64,000 nt of DNA from Xylaria sp. FL1777 (taxonomy: Eukaryota; Ascomycota; Sordariomycetes; Xylariales; Xylariaceae), in NCBI GenBank assembly GCA_022578965.1, contig MU400664.1:34910-98909 (forward strand). The letters run 5' to 3'. Below are positions 14,456-25,556 of this stretch, piece by piece (the first letter of the stretch is position 1; every line of letters begins with the position of its first letter). The notes under the pieces were generated by a model, which was given only the letters and a program-made list of their open reading frames with translations, did not search any database and was not told the DNA's origin. The translations under genes and the position numbers were made by a program.

Positions 14456-15080
14456 AAAGCATTTTTTGTTTTAAAATCTAAAACTAAAAAGATTGCTTAG
14501 TTTTTGTTTAGTTTTTTGCAGTAGCTTAAAAAAGATTTTTAATTTATAAAAGCAAAATAACTTTTTTTTTTAATACATAAAACTATTTTTAATAGTTTTT
14601 GTTTTACGTAATATAATTTTAGTGTTTTATAATATAATACGTATAAAAATAGCAAAAAATGTTTAGTAAGTTTATTATAGTTTAAAACATAAAAATCTTT
14701 AGTTTTAAAAATAAAACAAAAAAAATTTCTTAAGTATTTTTTATTTTTTAGCAATAGTTTAAAATATAAAAATATTTATTTTTAAAATATAACTTAAAAA
14801 TATAGTAATTTTTACTTTTTAACTAAAACTTTAGTTTTTAATAACTTTTTAATAGCAGCTTAAAATTTTAATTTTAAAATTAAAACTAAAAAAATTGCTC
14901 AAGTTTTATTAACTTTTTAGTAATAGCTTAAAATTTTAGCTTTAAAACTAAAACTTTAGTTTTTTTTAATTTTTTAATAGTAGCTTATAATTTTAGCTTT
15001 AAAACATAAACTAAAAAAATTGCTTAGTTTTTTTTAATTTTTTTTTAATAGCTTAAAATATAAAGATTTTTGCTTTTAAA
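14456..15080. repeat. Degenerate minisatellite, unit about 56-70 bp
   Basis: A motif of the form AATAGYAGCTTAAAATTTTA followed by TTAAAACTAAAA recurs near 14,851, 14,921, 14,977 and 15,047, with weaker copies near 14,521 and 14,751. Spacing is about 56-70 bp. Units differ mostly by transitions and small changes in T-run length. Confidence 0.6.
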
Positions 15081-15120
15081 AACAAAACTATAAAAAGCTT
15101 TAATAATTAATATATTATTT

Positions 15121-15655
15121 ATTTTAGAACAAATAAAGCTTACTATTAAATATGTTTTATTTTATTTAAGTTGCTTTTTAAAAAACTTATTAAGTAAAGA
15201 TTTTGCTATTTTATTATTTATTGCACTAATAATTAAAGCTATTATTTAAAAGCTAATATAAAACTTTATATAGTTGTTTATTATAGCTAATTAAACTATA
15301 TTTAAGTTTTAAACACTTTTTGCTGTTTCATTATTTATAGCACTAATAATTAACGCTATTATTTAAAAGCTAGTACTTTTTTATTTTAAAACAAATAAAG
15401 CTTACTACTAAATATGTTTTATTTTATTTAAGTTGCTTTTTAAAAGAATTACTAAATAAAAATTTTACTGTTTTATTATTTATTGCACTTATAATTAAAG
15501 CTACTATTTAAAAGCTAATGCTTTTTTGTTTTAAAACAAATAAAGCTTACTACTAAATATGTTTTATTTTATTTAGGTTGCTTTTTAAAAAAATCGCTAA
15601 GTAAAGATTTTGCTGTTTTATTATTTATGGCTTTAATAGCTAAAGTTATTTTAAG
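15121..15655. repeat. Minisatellite, unit about 145 bp, four units
   Basis: Units begin ACAAATAAAGCTTACTA at 15,129, 15,391 and 15,536, and each includes ATATGTTTTATTTTATTTA and TTTTATTATTTATTGCACT. The last two starts are 145 bp apart. The 262-bp gap between the first two is filled by a second, partly deleted unit, recognisable from its TTATTTATAGCACTAATAAT stretch near 15,332. It lies directly right of the shorter minisatellite. Confidence 0.72.
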
Positions 15656-18600
15656 TGCTTTAAACTAAAAACATAAAACAGCGGGCTATGTTTGCTACAA
15701 GCTATAATTTACTTTTTTTAAGGGCTTATGTAAATATATTTGTAGCTTTAAAGCTTGCGTTTTATATATTTTAGTTTAAAGAACCTTTGTTGATTTTTAA
15801 GCTAAAGTTTACTTTGTATACGTATGCACACTACTTATACTTATAGATTATTTGCTAATAAACCCTAAAAAAAATAATTATAATATTACTTAAGGCTTTT
15901 TATCATAATGCTTATACTTAGTGCTAATTTTATAATTAAAATACTTTATTATGTTATAATGTTTTAAGCTTAAATAGTTAAACGTTAAGCTTTATTTGTT
16001 AATTTATTAACTAGTGTTATTTTTTTACTTTATTATAAAACTGCAAACTTTTAACGATTTTAGCTTTAGCTTAATTAATAGTTGCTTTTTAAAAAAACTA
16101 ATAGCTTTAAAACTTTTAAAATTTATTAGAAAACTTAGCAAACTAAATACACTAGCTAATAATACAGTATAAAAGCATTTATTTAGTAATTATATTTAGT
16201 ATTTTATGCCGTATATTTTGTTATAATTAAAACATAAGTAATAGTGCATATTAAAATACAACTTTATATAAGCTATTATTAGTGCTATTTTAAATCGTTA
16301 TTAATTTAATAAATTATATAAGCTTAAGCTTAAAGCTAAACAAGTTAAGTTAATTTAATATATAATATTTTATTATAGTAACATTATATTAATAGCTTAA
16401 ACTAGTTATAAAAAAAGCATTATATTATAAACTGTTTTAATTATTATATAAAGTATAATAACTTTATAGTTATATTTATTAAAACAATTAAAACATAATT
16501 AGTTTAATTTAATTGTTTAAATTTTTAATACTTGTTTATTATTAATAATAAATAATACAATAAAAGTTAATTAATACTATATAAGTAGTTATAAAACTAT
16601 GTTTTTATTGTTTAATAAAATAATGCTATATAAGCTAAATTAGCTTTAAAACGTTTTATATATGTTATTTTTAAGCTTAAATAAGCTATTTAAAATACTT
16701 TATTAATTTGTTTTATAACTTCTTGTTTAACTAAAAAATTACGTTTATAACTATTAATAAGCTTTATATAGTTTATTAATAAAAAATTTCTAAATTGCAT
16801 ACTTTAATATATATTATATAAAAGCGTTAGTTTTATAAAATATATTATAGTTTAGGTATATTATTACATTAAGCTTAAATGCTTAAAAGTTTATATTGCT
16901 TAAAGCTAAATTTTAACAGCAAAATATTTGTTTAAAAAAACTGCAATTTATTTATGCTTTAATTAATTAGCTTAATATATTTTTTGTTGTTTATTTTATA
17001 AAAAAAAGTATTATTATAAAAAATTACTAGTAATTAAGTTTTTTAATTAGCAAAATATAGCATAATATAATATATTTAATCTTTAAAATTATTGTTTTTA
17101 TAAATAGCAAAAAAAAGCTTATTATTACGTGCTATTTTTTAATAATATAGCTTTAAAAGTTAAAGTTTACTTTAATTAAAATAAAGCGCTTTATTTAAAA
17201 ATATAATATAAATATATGTTTTAATAACTAATAATAGTTATATAACAAGTTTATAAAGCTAAACTTTTTTTGTTAAATTATGCTTACTATTATAGCTTTT
17301 AAAATAAAAATAAATATTTATAATATAATATATATTATTTAGTTTAGCTTTATTGCTTTTAAAAACTTTTTAAATTTGTTACAAAAGTTTAGCTAAGCTA
17401 TTTAAAATAGTATAACATAAAAAACAGCATTTTTTTTTGCTTTTTATTAGTATTTTAATTTATTAAAAGCATAAAAAATTAAGCTTTTTAAACTAAAGCG
17501 TAAAAAAAAGCTACTAAAAAATAATTAAAATAATTTATACTTTATAATAAACATAAATAATAGCGCGTTAAAAAGCTTAATGTTTAACTATATATAGTTT
17601 ATATTATTAAACTATTAATTAATTGTAACTAATAAGCTTAAAAATAAAAATAGTTTAATAATTAACTTTAAATTAAAATAGTTTAAGCTAATTAAGTTTG
17701 CTAAATAAACTAAAACTAAACTAAAGTTTAAAAATAAGCTACAAGTTATTTAGCTAAGCATATATAAGTTTATAAATATAAAATGCTTTAAAAAGTATAC
17801 TTTATAGTTTTTATAATAACTAAATAATAAAAATATTAAAAAGCAAAAAAATATATAATAAAAAGTATGCTATAACTTATATTATTATAACTTTAACTAA
17901 TTATTAAAGTTATTACTAAAAATATGTTAGTAGTTTATGCTTTAAAAAAAAACTATTTTTTAGTTTTTATAATAAAAGCTTTAAAAATTTTACGTACAAT
18001 ATTTTGCAAACTTATATTAACACTTAAACTTTGCTATTAATAGTATAACAAAATATTTTATGCTAAAAAAAGTTTAATAATATATTGCTTCTATATTTAA
18101 TAAAGTAATTAATATAAATATTATGTTTTTTTTAGTTTATAATGCTATAAAATATTTAAATAAAATAAATAAAAGAAATATAGCTATGTTTTATATATTA
18201 AGCTTTTTATAATATACTAGTATACTTTTAATAAGCATGCTAAGCATTTTGCAAATAAAGCATAAATTAAAAATGCTATTAAATATATATTTTGTTTAAC
18301 CTTAAAATTAACACTAAAAATGCAAATAAAGCAGCAATTAAATATTTATTAAACGTTTAATATATAGTTAAGCTAATTAGCTTTATGTTTAGTAGTAGTT
18401 ATAACTTTTATTTTGTTGTTTTTAATAAAACTAACTATAGTTATATTACTTTTAAGTGCTTTTTTTATATATATAAATATATTGCTAGCTATAGATTTAT
18501 TAGTATAATTTAAACTACTAAAGCATAATAAAAAATTACTAGCAAATAGTAGTTCTAAAAAGCCAAAAAAAAAGCAAAAAAAATAAAACATATATAATAC

Positions 18601-18907
18601 TTTGCGCTAATTTATATTTAGCTATAGTTTTTTAGTTTTTTTTCTTTTTTTTTTTGCTTTTTTATAATTAAAAGTATATAGCTGCTATTTTTTATTACTT
18701 TTAATAAATAACTTATTTTTATTAGCTAAACTTAGTATGTTTTGCTATATTAAAACTTTAGTTAATTAAATAACTTTAGTATTAAACTTATTAATTTTAG
18801 TATTAATAAGTTATTACTTTTTTTTTATTAATAAATTTAGCGCATTAAAAAAATTATATAACGTAATATAGCTATTAATACGTTTTTTAATATTACTATT
18901 AATATAT
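15656..18907. other. AT-rich RIP-type DNA, no gene seen
   Basis: The sequence is mutated and T/A-rich. A slightly less AT-rich patch at about 15,660-15,860 has no recognisable content. The 72-codon minus frame at 18,373-18,591 is low complexity and has no family resemblance. The stretch ends at the target duplication of the 2.2-kb element (18,908-18,922). Confidence 0.55.
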
Positions 18908-18922
18908 ATTTTATAAGTATAT

Positions 18923-21115
18923 ATTATATTACTTAAGCTAATAGCTTATTAGCTATGCTAGTTTTTATTTTTTATATATATAGGTAAAAACTGTGCTTAT
19001 AAATTAAAAGCAAGCTATAAACAGCTTACTTTTTTTTTAGTAGCTAAGTAAAAACATTCTATATTTACTTTTAGGTTGCACTAGTTTTGCTACAATTTTA
19101 TTAAGTGCTTTGCTTTCTACTTTTTTACTTTTAGGTTATTTGTTTATTTGTAACATGCTATTAATTAAGTGTATGCATTTTTACGTAGTTACTTTGTAGT
19201 CCTTTTTTTTTTGTATTTTTTTTGTTTTGTAGTTTGCTTGCTTTAGTATTGCTGCTTGCTTTGTGCTACCTGCAGCAGTTTTTTTAGTTCTAGCACTTAT
19301 TTAGCTAAATATACTGCTTTTTTTTTCTAGTTTTTTTTTAAACCTTTTTTTATTATATTATTAATGCATTATAGTTTGCTTGCTTTAATATTACTGCTAG
19401 CTTTTTGCTGCACTAGTTTTTTTATAACTAAGTTATAACTAAGTTATAAGTAAAATTAATTGTTTATTACTTTTTAGTTTGCTTTTTGTATATTTATTTT
19501 TTAAACTGCTTTTATGCTTTTTATAGTAAGCTTACTAAATAAATATAGCTTATAAGTAGCTTATGCATTAAGCAGTATAAAGTAATAATAAATAGTAAGT
19601 TATTTTATTTAGCTATTTATGCTAATTTTTTTTTTTTTAACTATTAATTTTATTACTTTTATTATTATTACTATTATATGCTTAGCTTATGCTTGCTTTA
19701 ATATATTAAAATACTTAATTTATAATATAATTAATTGCTAATGCGTTATAGTTATATAAAAATCTATTTTGCTATAGCTGCTATGCTTTTTATAGTATAT
19801 ATTTATAACTAGCTTAGCTTAAGTATATATGCTAACTAATGTTAAGCTTATATATTTAAAGTTATAAGTTATTTTGCTGCAGTTTTTACTAGTTATTTAA
19901 TTTATAGTATTAAATAAAATAGCTAATAGCTTGCTATTATATAGTTTAAGCTTTTATAATTGCTTATTGTTATGCTTTTTTGCTATAACGCTAATTTTTA
20001 AAATAAAAATAAATGCTTTAATGCTTTGCGCTAAAGTATTACTAATAGCCTTAAAATTTATATTTATTAAACATGCTAAAATGCTTAAGTTATGTTACTA
20101 TTATATTGCTTATGTTATAATAATATATTATATATCTTTTATTGCTGTTTTTTTTATGCTAACTATATAAAAACATTAATAATTGTTATGCTTATAATAT
20201 TATTAGCAAGTTTATTAAGTGCTTACGATGCAAAAAAAGCAAAGTAAGCGTTAAAAATAGCAGTTATAGTTTTATAAGTACTTTTAACCGTATTAATGTT
20301 TACATGTTTTTAAGCTTTACTTTATGCTTATTTTAACTGTTAAAATTCTTTTAATCCTAAGTGCTACTAATAATTTTTTAGCTTAAAAAAGTTAATAAAG
20401 AACTTTAATTATTTATTAAAGCTTGTATAGCTATATGCTGTTTTTATATTAATAAAAATATTTAAGCTGTACTTATAACTAATATATAACTTTAAATTGC
20501 AATTAAAAAAGCAAAAAAAACTGCAGCAAGTAAAAAAGCCGGAAGTTTTATATAAATAAACCAGTTAAAAAATGTTTACATAACCTTTAAAAGTTAGCAT
20601 TATTATATATTTAGTAGCTAAAAGTTTTAATAAAATTTTAGTGTTTAATGCTTAATAAAGTTGCTTAATTGCTTTGCTTTTTTATAATATATACTTTTTA
20701 ACTTTTATAGTTTTATGTTTATAATTTTATATTGTTGTTTTTAATACTTTATTATATTATGCTTTACTTTAAAGTTTATAAACGTAAGCCTATAATAAGT
20801 AGCTTTTCTAAAACTATAGGTAGCAAACAGCTTTATAATAGCTGCTTTAGCTTTTGCTTTATAGTTATAGTAAACCTTTTTTAGCTTAAAAGAAAGCTAG
20901 TATTAATGCTTAGCTATTTTTGCTTTATATTTAAAGGCCTTTATTTCTGTGTTTTTATAGCTACTTATAACTTAATTAGTTTTTTAGCTACGTTATAATA
21001 GCTAAGCCTTCTTATATTTAGAACTTATTTAGCTATTCTACGTGCTTTTTTCAGGTTACGTAATAACTAGTAGCCTAGTTAAAAATTTGTCTGCTTTTTT
21101 AGTGTGCTATAGGTG
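18923..21115 (-). mobile_element. 2.2-kb LINE-mobilised-type element, copy 1
   Basis: This 2,193-bp unit is flanked by a 15-bp direct repeat, ATTTTATAAGTATAT, at 18,908-18,922 and 21,116-21,130. A second copy of the same length is at 27,918-30,111. It has no LTRs and no terminal inverted repeats. Long variable duplications of this kind are typical of LINE-type target-primed integration. The minus strand carries a degenerate reading frame broken mainly by TAA and TAG, probably former Gln or Trp codons. Its minus-strand 3' end (left edge) resembles the tail of the SINE at 23,590-24,318. No reverse transcriptase motif was found, so it may be non-autonomous or an unknown family. Confidence 0.7.
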
Positions 21116-21130
21116 ATTTTATAAGTATAT

Positions 21131-23575
21131 TTAATAATATTTTAGTTAATAAAAAAAAATATACGGCTTATTTTAATATATTTAAAAGAACTGTTTTATA
21201 TTACTATAAATTAAAGTAATATAAAAGCTTATAATAATTAATTAATTAAATATAATAAAAACATTTTATATAAAGTTTTTGTTATTTTTTATATTAATTA
21301 TAAAAGCATTATTAATATGCTTTAAAGCTAAATTAATAGTTTTTTATTTGCTTTTAGCTATAATACATTAAATAAAGCTTAACTGCAGTATTTTTATTAT
21401 AAGTTTTAGTTTTATAACATTAAAATAAAATAATTAAATAAAATATAATATTTTTAGTTTATAATTACTAAACTTTTTTCTATAAAAAAAATAAAAAAAT
21501 AAAAAATAATTTAATGTAGCATTTTATAGTTATTAAGCTAAACTACTATAATTATTATAAATAAATATTTTATAATATTTATATATTAATAATAGTTTTA
21601 AAACTTAATATTAATGAATTTGCTTTTGTTTTAAGTATATTTTTTTATTTAATTTATATATTTTAACTATTAAAACTATAAAGCTATAATTGTTTGCTTA
21701 AATAATATAAAATTTATGCTTTTTAATGTTATTTAAATATAATTTAGTTAAACTTTATTAAAAAATAATATATTAAATTTAATTAAGTTATAAATTAAAA
21801 ACGCTAAAATATAAGCATAAAACTTATTATATAGCAATAGTAAAGCTTAATAATATTAAACTTTATTTTTTTTAATATATTGCTTATAGCTAAAAAATTA
21901 TATGTTATATTTTATAAAAAAATTTAGCGTAATATAAAAAAAAGCTAGTATAAAAAGCATTTATTATTTATAGTTATATATATTGCTTGCTTTTATTTAA
22001 GTAGCTATTATAGCTTAAATAAAAAATGTAGTTTTTTAATTTTTATGTATTATTATAAGTTATTTATTATAATTTTAATAATTTAAAATAATATAAAATA
22101 AAATATTATAAACTTAATATACTTTAAATATTTCTTTTTTGTTTTTATAAATAGCAAAGGTTTACAAAATATAACTAATGTTATTTTATAATTATATAAT
22201 ATTTAAAAATAAAGCAAACTTTTTTAAATGTAATAATTTAAATAAAAAACAAACAGCATAAATTAATAAATAATTAATTATTTTATTTATATAAGCTAAA
22301 GTTAGCATTAAATAAAAAAAAAGCTATTTTTTTTTAAAAAAAATAGTAGTATACTATTATAACTATATAAATAAGCTAAACATATTTAAACTAGCAACTA
22401 TAAAATAATTAGTTAAATTTTACATAATATTTTTATAACTTATATTAAAATTTTAAACATTATTTTTAAAATTAAAATTATTATATATAAATATAACACT
22501 TAAATTATAAATAATACGTTTTAAGTTAAGCTATATATTTATTAATTTAAATATTAAAATATTAGCTAATTAGCTATTATATATATAACTTTATTTAGCT
22601 ATTTTATTTAGTTGTTTTAAAACAAACTTATAGCTAATATATACTTTAAATTAAGCAAAAGTATTAATTATTTAAGCTTATATTTTATTATTATAAAAAT
22701 AAATACTAATAAATTATTATAAAAAATTGCTTATTAAAAATATAGATATATTTAATAATAAAGCTATAATTATATATGCTTTAATAATATAAAAAAATAG
22801 CATATTAGCTTTAATTACGTTATAAAATTTATGCTTAGTTTGCTAATTTGTAAAAATACCTAAAAAAAAAGCAATAAAACATAAAAATGCGTTTTAACTT
22901 TAAAACTAAAAAAAACAAAATAACTTTTTAATTTATTACATATTATAAACATTTTTAACTTAGCAAAGCTTTTTATTAAAAGCTTTAAATGCTTTAAAAT
23001 TAAATTTAATAAAAGCTAGTTATTTAAATAAAATAAAAACCTTGTTTTAAAATATAAAAATGTTAGCAATATTATAACTTATATTGTTTTTTTTAAATTT
23101 TATTTAAATATTAGCTTTTTAAAAATGCTATTAAACTTTAGAGTTTTTTAATATATTAATTATTTTGCATATTTATAGCTTTAACTAGTTATTAATTATA
23201 GTTTATAATATAAGCTATTTTTTTAAAAACTAACAAAAATTATAGCTTTAATTATAATTATAATGCTAATATTTTTATATGTTTATTATAACTTATTACT
23301 AGCATACAAAATCAGATTTTTTGTTTAAATTATTATTTTTATAATTAAAATTATTTTTAAAGTTAAAAGCAATAAAAGTAGTATTAAAAAAGTTAATTAA
23401 TTTAAATATAAAAAATAACATAAATGCTAATATAATAAACTATATAAGCAAGCAAAATAATTGCAAAAAAAACAATAGTAAAAAAAACAATATTTTAGTT
23501 AAAAAATCTATAATATGTAATATAACAAAAACTAAGGGTTAAAAAAATACAAAAAAAATATAATTATATATAAAA
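21131..23575. other. AT-rich RIP-type DNA, no gene seen
   Basis: Sequence is dominated by TTTAAA, ATATA and TAATA words. I saw no repeat ends, frames or RNA genes between the right duplication of the 2.2-kb element and the left duplication of the SINE. Confidence 0.6.
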
Positions 23576-23589
23576 TATAATAATTAATT

Positions 23590-23660
23590 GGCCTAGTGGC
23601 GCAATAGTATACGCTTGGCTACTTTTTTTAAAGTTATAGGTTTAAGTTTTGCTTAGTTCG
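23590..23660 (+). pseudogene. tRNA-like head of the SINE, decayed (arginine type?)
   Basis: The 71-nt segment begins GGCCTAGTGGCGCAATAG. It has the order acceptor (GGCCTAG), D arm, anticodon arm (CTTGGCTACTTT), T arm (ATAGG, TTTAAGT, TTTGC) and a partly complementary 3' acceptor (TTAGTTC). T-arm changes fit RIP of GCAGG-TTCAAGT-CCTGC. The CTTGG-CTAC context suggests a tRNA-Arg(ACG)-like ancestor, but the anticodon loop is eroded and the 3' stem no longer pairs, so identity is uncertain and a working tRNA is unlikely. Confidence 0.5.
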
Positions 23661-24318
23661 CAGTTGTTTTGCTTTAAAACAAAAGTTAGTTTGCTTTTAG
23701 CTTAGTTTAAACTGCATGCTTGCTGCACTAAAAGCATAAAAATTAAAAGTTAAATAGCTAAGCTAAAAGTCTAGAAATTTTGCTTTTTTGCTAATGTAGT
23801 AATATAAATAACTAACCTAGTATATTAGCTATTATAAAAACAAGCAGCTTTAGCTTTTGCTGCTAATGCTATATAAGTACTAGTTTTTTTATATAGCAAA
23901 CAGCCTGTATTTTTAACGTAATTAAAACTTAAAGCCTATTGCTTAGCGCTAAACAATTTATAAAAAATATAGCGCTATATAATGCTTAAAATCTACTTAA
24001 TACCGTATTATTTATAGCTTGTAAAACTTAAGGCTAGCAAAAAAGCGCCTTTATTACTAATTAACAGAAAACCTTTTTATTAGCGCGCTAATTTTTTTAC
24101 TTTTGCATTGCAAAGTAAAAGCGTTGCTAATTTAGCATACAAAATTTAAAGCAAAGTATTATATAAAAAAAGCAGCGAATTAATAAGATCTATAGTAAAA
24201 CTATTGCATATTTTGCATATACAAGTAGTTTTTGCTCCAAAAAAGGTTTCTATTTATACAAGTTTTACTAAATAGCTATTAGTATAACTAACAGGCTATT
24301 TGTCCAAGTAATTCAAAT
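23590..24318 (+). mobile_element. tRNA-headed SINE with 14-bp target duplication
   Basis: A 729-bp retroposon whose first base is the first base of a tRNA-like head. It is bounded by the direct repeat TATAATAATTAATT at 23,576-23,589 and 24,319-24,332. The head carries A-box-like TGGCGCAATAG and B-box-like GGTTTAAGTTT, the latter a RIP-altered form of GGTTCAAGTCC, so RNA polymerase III would once have transcribed it. The body encodes nothing. Its last 33 bases, ending CCAAGTAATTCAAAT, resemble the minus-strand end of the 2.2-kb element. Size and layout are like fungal SINEs such as Foxy. The duplication is AT-rich and could match by chance, but its exact abutment on the tRNA 5' end argues otherwise. 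Confidence 0.68.
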
Positions 24319-24332
24319 TATAATAATTAATT

Positions 24333-24561
24333 AATTAAATATAACTTTAAACAAATTTAAAATTGTTATATAAATAAATTACGGTTTATTGTTTTTTAAA
24401 TAAAAACGTAAACAAAAAAATCAATATAGTTGCTTTAAACTAAAATTCTAAGTTTATATTAAAAAAAGTAAAAAAGGTTATAATTAGTAAAAAAGTAGTA
24501 TAGCTAAAAAAGTACAAACGCAAGAACTATTTTAGTTTAAAGCACCTTAAATAAAGCGGAA
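24333..24561. other. AT-rich spacer between SINE and fold-back
   Basis: No gene is seen. The right part (24,490-24,560) keeps somewhat more G and C than typical RIP DNA and may belong to the fold-back element, since a few bases left of 24,562 weakly mirror those right of 24,886. Confidence 0.4.
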
Positions 24562-24886
24562 TACTTAAAGGCAATTCTAGTTATTTTAGAATAACTTTAC
24601 CAATATTAATCGTACAGCTATACGATTAGTACTTTTGGGATTCTAACTTAAAAACGCATCTAATAGTATTTTCTATAATTTTGTAGCTATTTTATTAAAG
24701 GCTGCATAAAAAACCACGCTACAATTTAGCGTGGTTTATTATACCGCTGCAGCAAAAATAGCTATAAAATTATAGAAAATACTACTAGATGCGTTTTTCA
24801 ATAAGGATTCCAAAAATGCTAATTATATTGCTGTACGACTAATATCGGTGAAGTTATTCCAAAGTAGCTTTAATTGCCTTTAAGTA
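24562..24886. repeat. Fold-back (MITE-like) inverted repeat of about 325 bp
   Basis: Two arms of about 155 bp are near-perfect reverse complements. The outer ends are TACTTAAAGGCAATT at 24,562 and AATTGCCTTTAAGTA ending at 24,886. The centre is AAACCACGCTA (24,711-24,721), a loop of about five bases, then TAGCGTGGTTT (ending 24,737). The right arm near the centre carries a short extra stretch around CCGCTGCAGCA, and mismatches are mostly transitions. GC content is well above the flanks. No frame is present, so a transposase would have to act in trans. The true ends may lie further out: 24,887-24,955 is equally GC-rich. Confidence 0.75.
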
Positions 24887-25265
24887 CCCCTGTATGCTTA
24901 ATGGGTGAGCCGGTACGCTAAGCCTAGGTGGCCCATTCAATAGGGTAGCTAAGTTAAGTAAAAGATGCATTAATTTAAATTTTAAATTAAAACATTATAA
25001 ATTTATTAATTAATTATTATTATACTTTAAAATTATTTAATATTATATGTTTTAATTTAAAAATAAAAATAAGTTTATTATTATAAAAAATTTTTTTTAT
25101 TAATAATATTTTTAATTATAAAAATTTATGAGCTTATATTATAAAATTATTTAATAAAATTATTAAATAAAAAGCTAATAAATAAAATATAATAATAATA
25201 TTTATAATTAAAGCTAAATTTTTAATATTTATTAATTAATTAATTAAAAAATTAAAAGTTATATT
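24887..25265. other. GC-richer tail, then AT-rich spacer
   Basis: Bases 24,887-24,955 contain unmutated-looking sequence such as GGGTGAGCCGGTACGC and AAGCCTAGGTGGCCCA, perhaps the outer end of the fold-back element or of a larger element it derives from. From about 24,960 to 25,265 the DNA is A/T-only. The AAATA target duplication of copia B is at 25,266-25,270. Confidence 0.5.
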
Positions 25266-25270
25266 AAATA

Positions 25271-25556
25271 TGTTAAATAAGCTTTATATAATTATACGTT
25301 TAATATATATATATTAAAACAAAATATAATAATCTTTATATTATAAGCTATTTATGTTTTATATGTTTAAAAAAAAAAAGGTTTATATAAAGCAAAAGTT
25401 CTCCTTTATATATAAAAACTTTGTTAATATATAAGCTAAGCTAACACTAAAATTACTTTAGTTTATATAATAGCTTTTACATAAAGTAGTCTTTATATAA
25501 AACCTATTATATGTATTATATATAAGAGTTATAACTAATAACTAGTTATTTTAATA
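25271..25556 (-). repeat. Left LTR (3' LTR) of copia element B
   Basis: This 286-bp repeat starts TGTTAAATAAGC and ends TTATTTTAATA. It matches the LTRs of element A and the right LTR of B with one small length difference. Confidence 0.87.
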
